From assembly GCA_029204225.1 (NCBI GenBank), contig CM055096.1:59037600-59101599 (forward strand): a stretch of 64,000 bases of DNA, in the 5' to 3' direction. The position numbers and the translations under genes were made by a program. Positions 61,481-64,000 of the stretch are shown piece after piece; position 1 is the stretch's first letter; the number at the start of each line of letters is the position of its first letter. This DNA is from Diphasiastrum complanatum (Eukaryota; Streptophyta; Lycopodiopsida; Lycopodiales; Lycopodiaceae). The notes beneath the pieces were generated by a model. That model was given only the letters and a program-made list of their open reading frames with translations. It did no database searches and was not told the DNA's origin.

Positions 61481-63780
61481 GCATCTCCCTCATGCTAGGG
61501 AATAGGATGCAGGTGTAGAGAGAGTAACCTAGAAATGAAAACTCACAATGAGAATGAGAGTAGGGCGAGTTTCACCAAGAGGAAATAGCCCTTGCCTTAC
61601 CTGTGCATGTGTCCGTGCAAGCATATAGCATTCCCATACATGTAGTTCATTACTATTGATACTCTACACCATGCCAATAGTAGTCCTAACTCATGCAATA
61701 GCTCCATATGTCACAATATGTGTGATTGAGTCCTCACAAAATTATTAATAACATTTCTGGCCTAGTCTAGAATGACGTGGCTAATAAACTCGAGTACTAG
61801 AGTACCGTGTATTCAAGTCTAGGACTATATCGAATCCTAGATACAGGACATGGACGTAACATTCTTCCCCCTTGAATTGGTTCTGTGCTCAAAACAAGAA
61901 AGGAAAACTTAAAAACCATTTCTTTAACTTTTAATACTTACCTAGAAAATCATTATCCTTAGTCTGACTTTCACCTCAAACAAGCACTCAGAGATAGAAC
62001 AATCTTTCAATTCTTTCTCTTTGTTTTGGAGTACAAACTCGGTTTTTAGAAAAGTACACTAAGTAATAAATTTTTCTTCTGGGCTATACTCTCAATAAAT
62101 CGGTAATATCACCTTCATGTAAACACTTTACATGACACACTGGATGAATCATTGCTTAACTCATGATATCAAAATTAAAGAAACTAACAATTACAGTCTA
62201 AAACTATCCACAATCTCTTATAGACAATTCATAAATGCTTCTTGATACAAATATGTAAAAAATTGGCAAAATCTAGCTTGATCTTTTGCTATCATGTACG
62301 TAGTGAAATATCACATGTGTGGAGCATGTTCCCACGTGTCAAGGGTAGCCATAATATTTTTAGTTATTTTATGAAGAGTTTGAATAGTCAATAGGCCTTA
62401 ATCTTGAGGACTAGTGACACTTTCCTATGTGTTTTCATGAAGTAATGTGACCAATCAAAAGCAAAAGATCCATGAAATTGGTCCAATCACAATCAAGGGT
62501 CCCTATGTCACTAGACCAATCAAAGTTAGTGGAGGTATGTAAGAGGTCCAATCATATTACTTGATTTAATTTCTACTCCTCTTGGATCTCGAATCACTAT
62601 ATAGAGGAGCTCACTCTTTGTACAATTAATTAAGTTGGGAGTTAATGCAATTTTGGTTCACATACATTTTCGGTCTATTCTCTCTCTACCCGAGTATGAC
62701 TATATTTTCTCTCTCTACCTAAGAGCATCATGGTTGGTTTTGTCTCTCATCGTGAGTTTCACTTTGTTTTTTCATGTGAATGTGAAAAAGTAGCTTCTCT
62801 TTGGATGATCATAACTTCTGGTGTAGATGAGCTCTTGCCTTGATTCAAAGCTTGATAGATAGCCCTTGAAAATTCAATTTGATCTATCATAGATGCATCT
62901 TGTGCAACCTCACATGCAAGGAGGGTGTTGTAGATCTCTGCATGGTCCTCAAATCTCATTTTTAACAAAATACTCTTAGAATCCAAAATTACAAAGTATC
63001 ACAATTCATTTAACCAGAATCCTAGGAGATCCATTAAGATAAAAATGATCTTAGCTCAAGTCTGAGTATCCTATATACTATCTTGAGTTAATTGTCCCTG
63101 TTTCTAGCATCTTATGCAAGAAAATAGCAATCATCCAGTTGTAATAGATTTGTCTGTCTCCTATAACCATTAGAGATTTAGAACGAAAACTGTACACAAG
63201 CTTTTACAGACTATAACCTATAGCAGAATACCATCCACTAAATTATTTAAATTCTCCATAAGTAAAAGCAATTCCCTTATGAGACTTCCTATGAGACACA
63301 AAATTCTCAATTCACTAGAGTGAAGAGATTTAGATTTTCAACAAACTAATCTAAATTCCTAACTCATTCGATGGATCGAGAATTATTCACCATACTAAAG
63401 AATCATCACAATTCCTTATAATTCTTAGACCATAGTTAAGTATCAATTTATGATCCGTCAATCATAAATATTTAGATCCTTATGATTTGTCAATCATAAC
63501 TAACTAGAATCCAAAATTATACATGACTCAGGAAAAAATAAGAATCATATCAAAATCTTTCCCACCAGGAAAATACTGGTTTTAAAAATATTCTCTAAAA
63601 CTAGATTCTTTACCAGAAGTGCGAGATATACAAATTCTATATGCCACAAGTAATTAAAGACAGAAAGCATACCAAAATGATAATGACAACCATCCTCAAC
63701 TACAAAAACTTTAGATTACCATCTAAAACCAAATTCAGACACCCAAAGTCATGTGAATATAAATTCAGTTGTTCGTTGCC
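61481..63780. other. Unassigned AT-rich region, promoter-like segment inside
   Basis: No recognisable protein; a 75-codon minus open frame at 62759-62986 has no known motif. A pyrimidine run (ttcttcccccttgaattgg) at 61862-61880 follows a ...GTAACA end and looks like the polypurine tract and LTR boundary of a minus-strand element, but no LTR partner is seen. Confidence 0.5.
62451..62640 (+). promoter_or_regulatory. Promoter-like segment: four CCAAT boxes and a TATA box
   Basis: CCAAT in plus orientation at 62451, 62483, 62516 and 62548, then TATATA at 62598-62603 (cactatatagaggagctc). The spacing is right for a strong plus-strand promoter, but no plus-strand gene follows in the window. It may be part of an LTR. 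Confidence 0.5.
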
Positions 63781-63831
63781 ATTAGAGGAATTTTGAATTC
63801 AAAAAAGACCCTCTAAGGAATGCCACGTAGA
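63781..63831 (+). repeat. Terminus related to the TIRs of the 42675-56838 element
   Basis: Starts CATTAGAGGAATTTTGAATT and continues with AAAAAAGACCCTCTAAGGAAT and GCCACGTAG. It resembles the right TIR (read inward) over about 50 bp with several changes. An element of this family may begin here and extend beyond the window, or this is a lone end. Confidence 0.6.
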
Positions 63832-64000
63832 TTGACAAAGTTTATTAATGTAAATTACCAAAATAAATTCATTTTCTGCCCAAATTCTTTTTCATTTTTG
63901 CCTGCACTATTTTCGATGCTTAACAATTCTATGTACATTATCGTTTGTAGTTCATTGAAAATCACGTAACTTTTTAACCGTACCTCTGATTGAGACGAAA

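Overview
This is nuclear DNA of a land plant with a large, retrotransposon-filled genome. Two host genes with introns are visible. One is a TTLL9-type tubulin polyglutamylase gene, a family tied to cilia and flagella and kept in plants with swimming sperm. The other is the cytosolic ribosomal protein gene eL30 (RPL30). A TTLL9 gene among abundant Copia and Ty3 elements points to a fern or another seed-free plant (or a cycad/Ginkgo relative) rather than a flowering plant. That placement is inference.

Layout. 1-2125: 5' half of a minus-strand Copia element. 2644-3855: broken retroelement tail with a Cys/His motif and a PCNA-box-like peptide, a G-rich minisatellite and a GA tract. 3880-17190: eight exons of TTLL9 (plus strand), with an intron of about 9.9 kb that holds an old Copia scrap and a 5'-truncated Copia element. 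22528-24990: complete five-exon eL30 gene (minus strand) with a telo-box promoter. 25584-27572: rearranged LTR-gag-LTR copy of the Ty3 family, with a solo LTR inside it. 29060-34020: remains of two Copia elements that share a PBS-LTR-PPT junction. 34226-61480: a nest at least four levels deep.

The nest. A Copia integrase (34.2-35.8 kb and 61.3-61.5 kb) was split by a minus-strand Ty3 element of the Tat/Athila kind (35789-61251, tRNA-Asp type primer site, AAGGT/AAGGC target duplication). That element was split by a TIR-bounded insertion of about 14.2 kb (42675-56838), which in turn was hit by a complete Copia element (48869-54842, perfect ATGAG duplication). Several insertions can be undone on paper: reading frames of the older layer rejoin across them.

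The most unusual content is the TIR-bounded element, about 8.2 kb without its Copia passenger. It carries a histone H3-like gene that looks closer to CENH3 than to canonical H3 and has a long Pro/basic C-terminal tail. Divergent from it is an unrecognised intron-containing gene; the two share an 840 bp intergenic region packed with repeated 17-bp motifs and G-boxes. It also holds an intron-containing transposase-like gene and another unknown gene. All show decay (in-frame stops or frameshifts). Another copy of the terminal sequence begins at 63781, so the family has more members. A TIR transposon carrying a CENH3-like histone is the best candidate here for something not described before.
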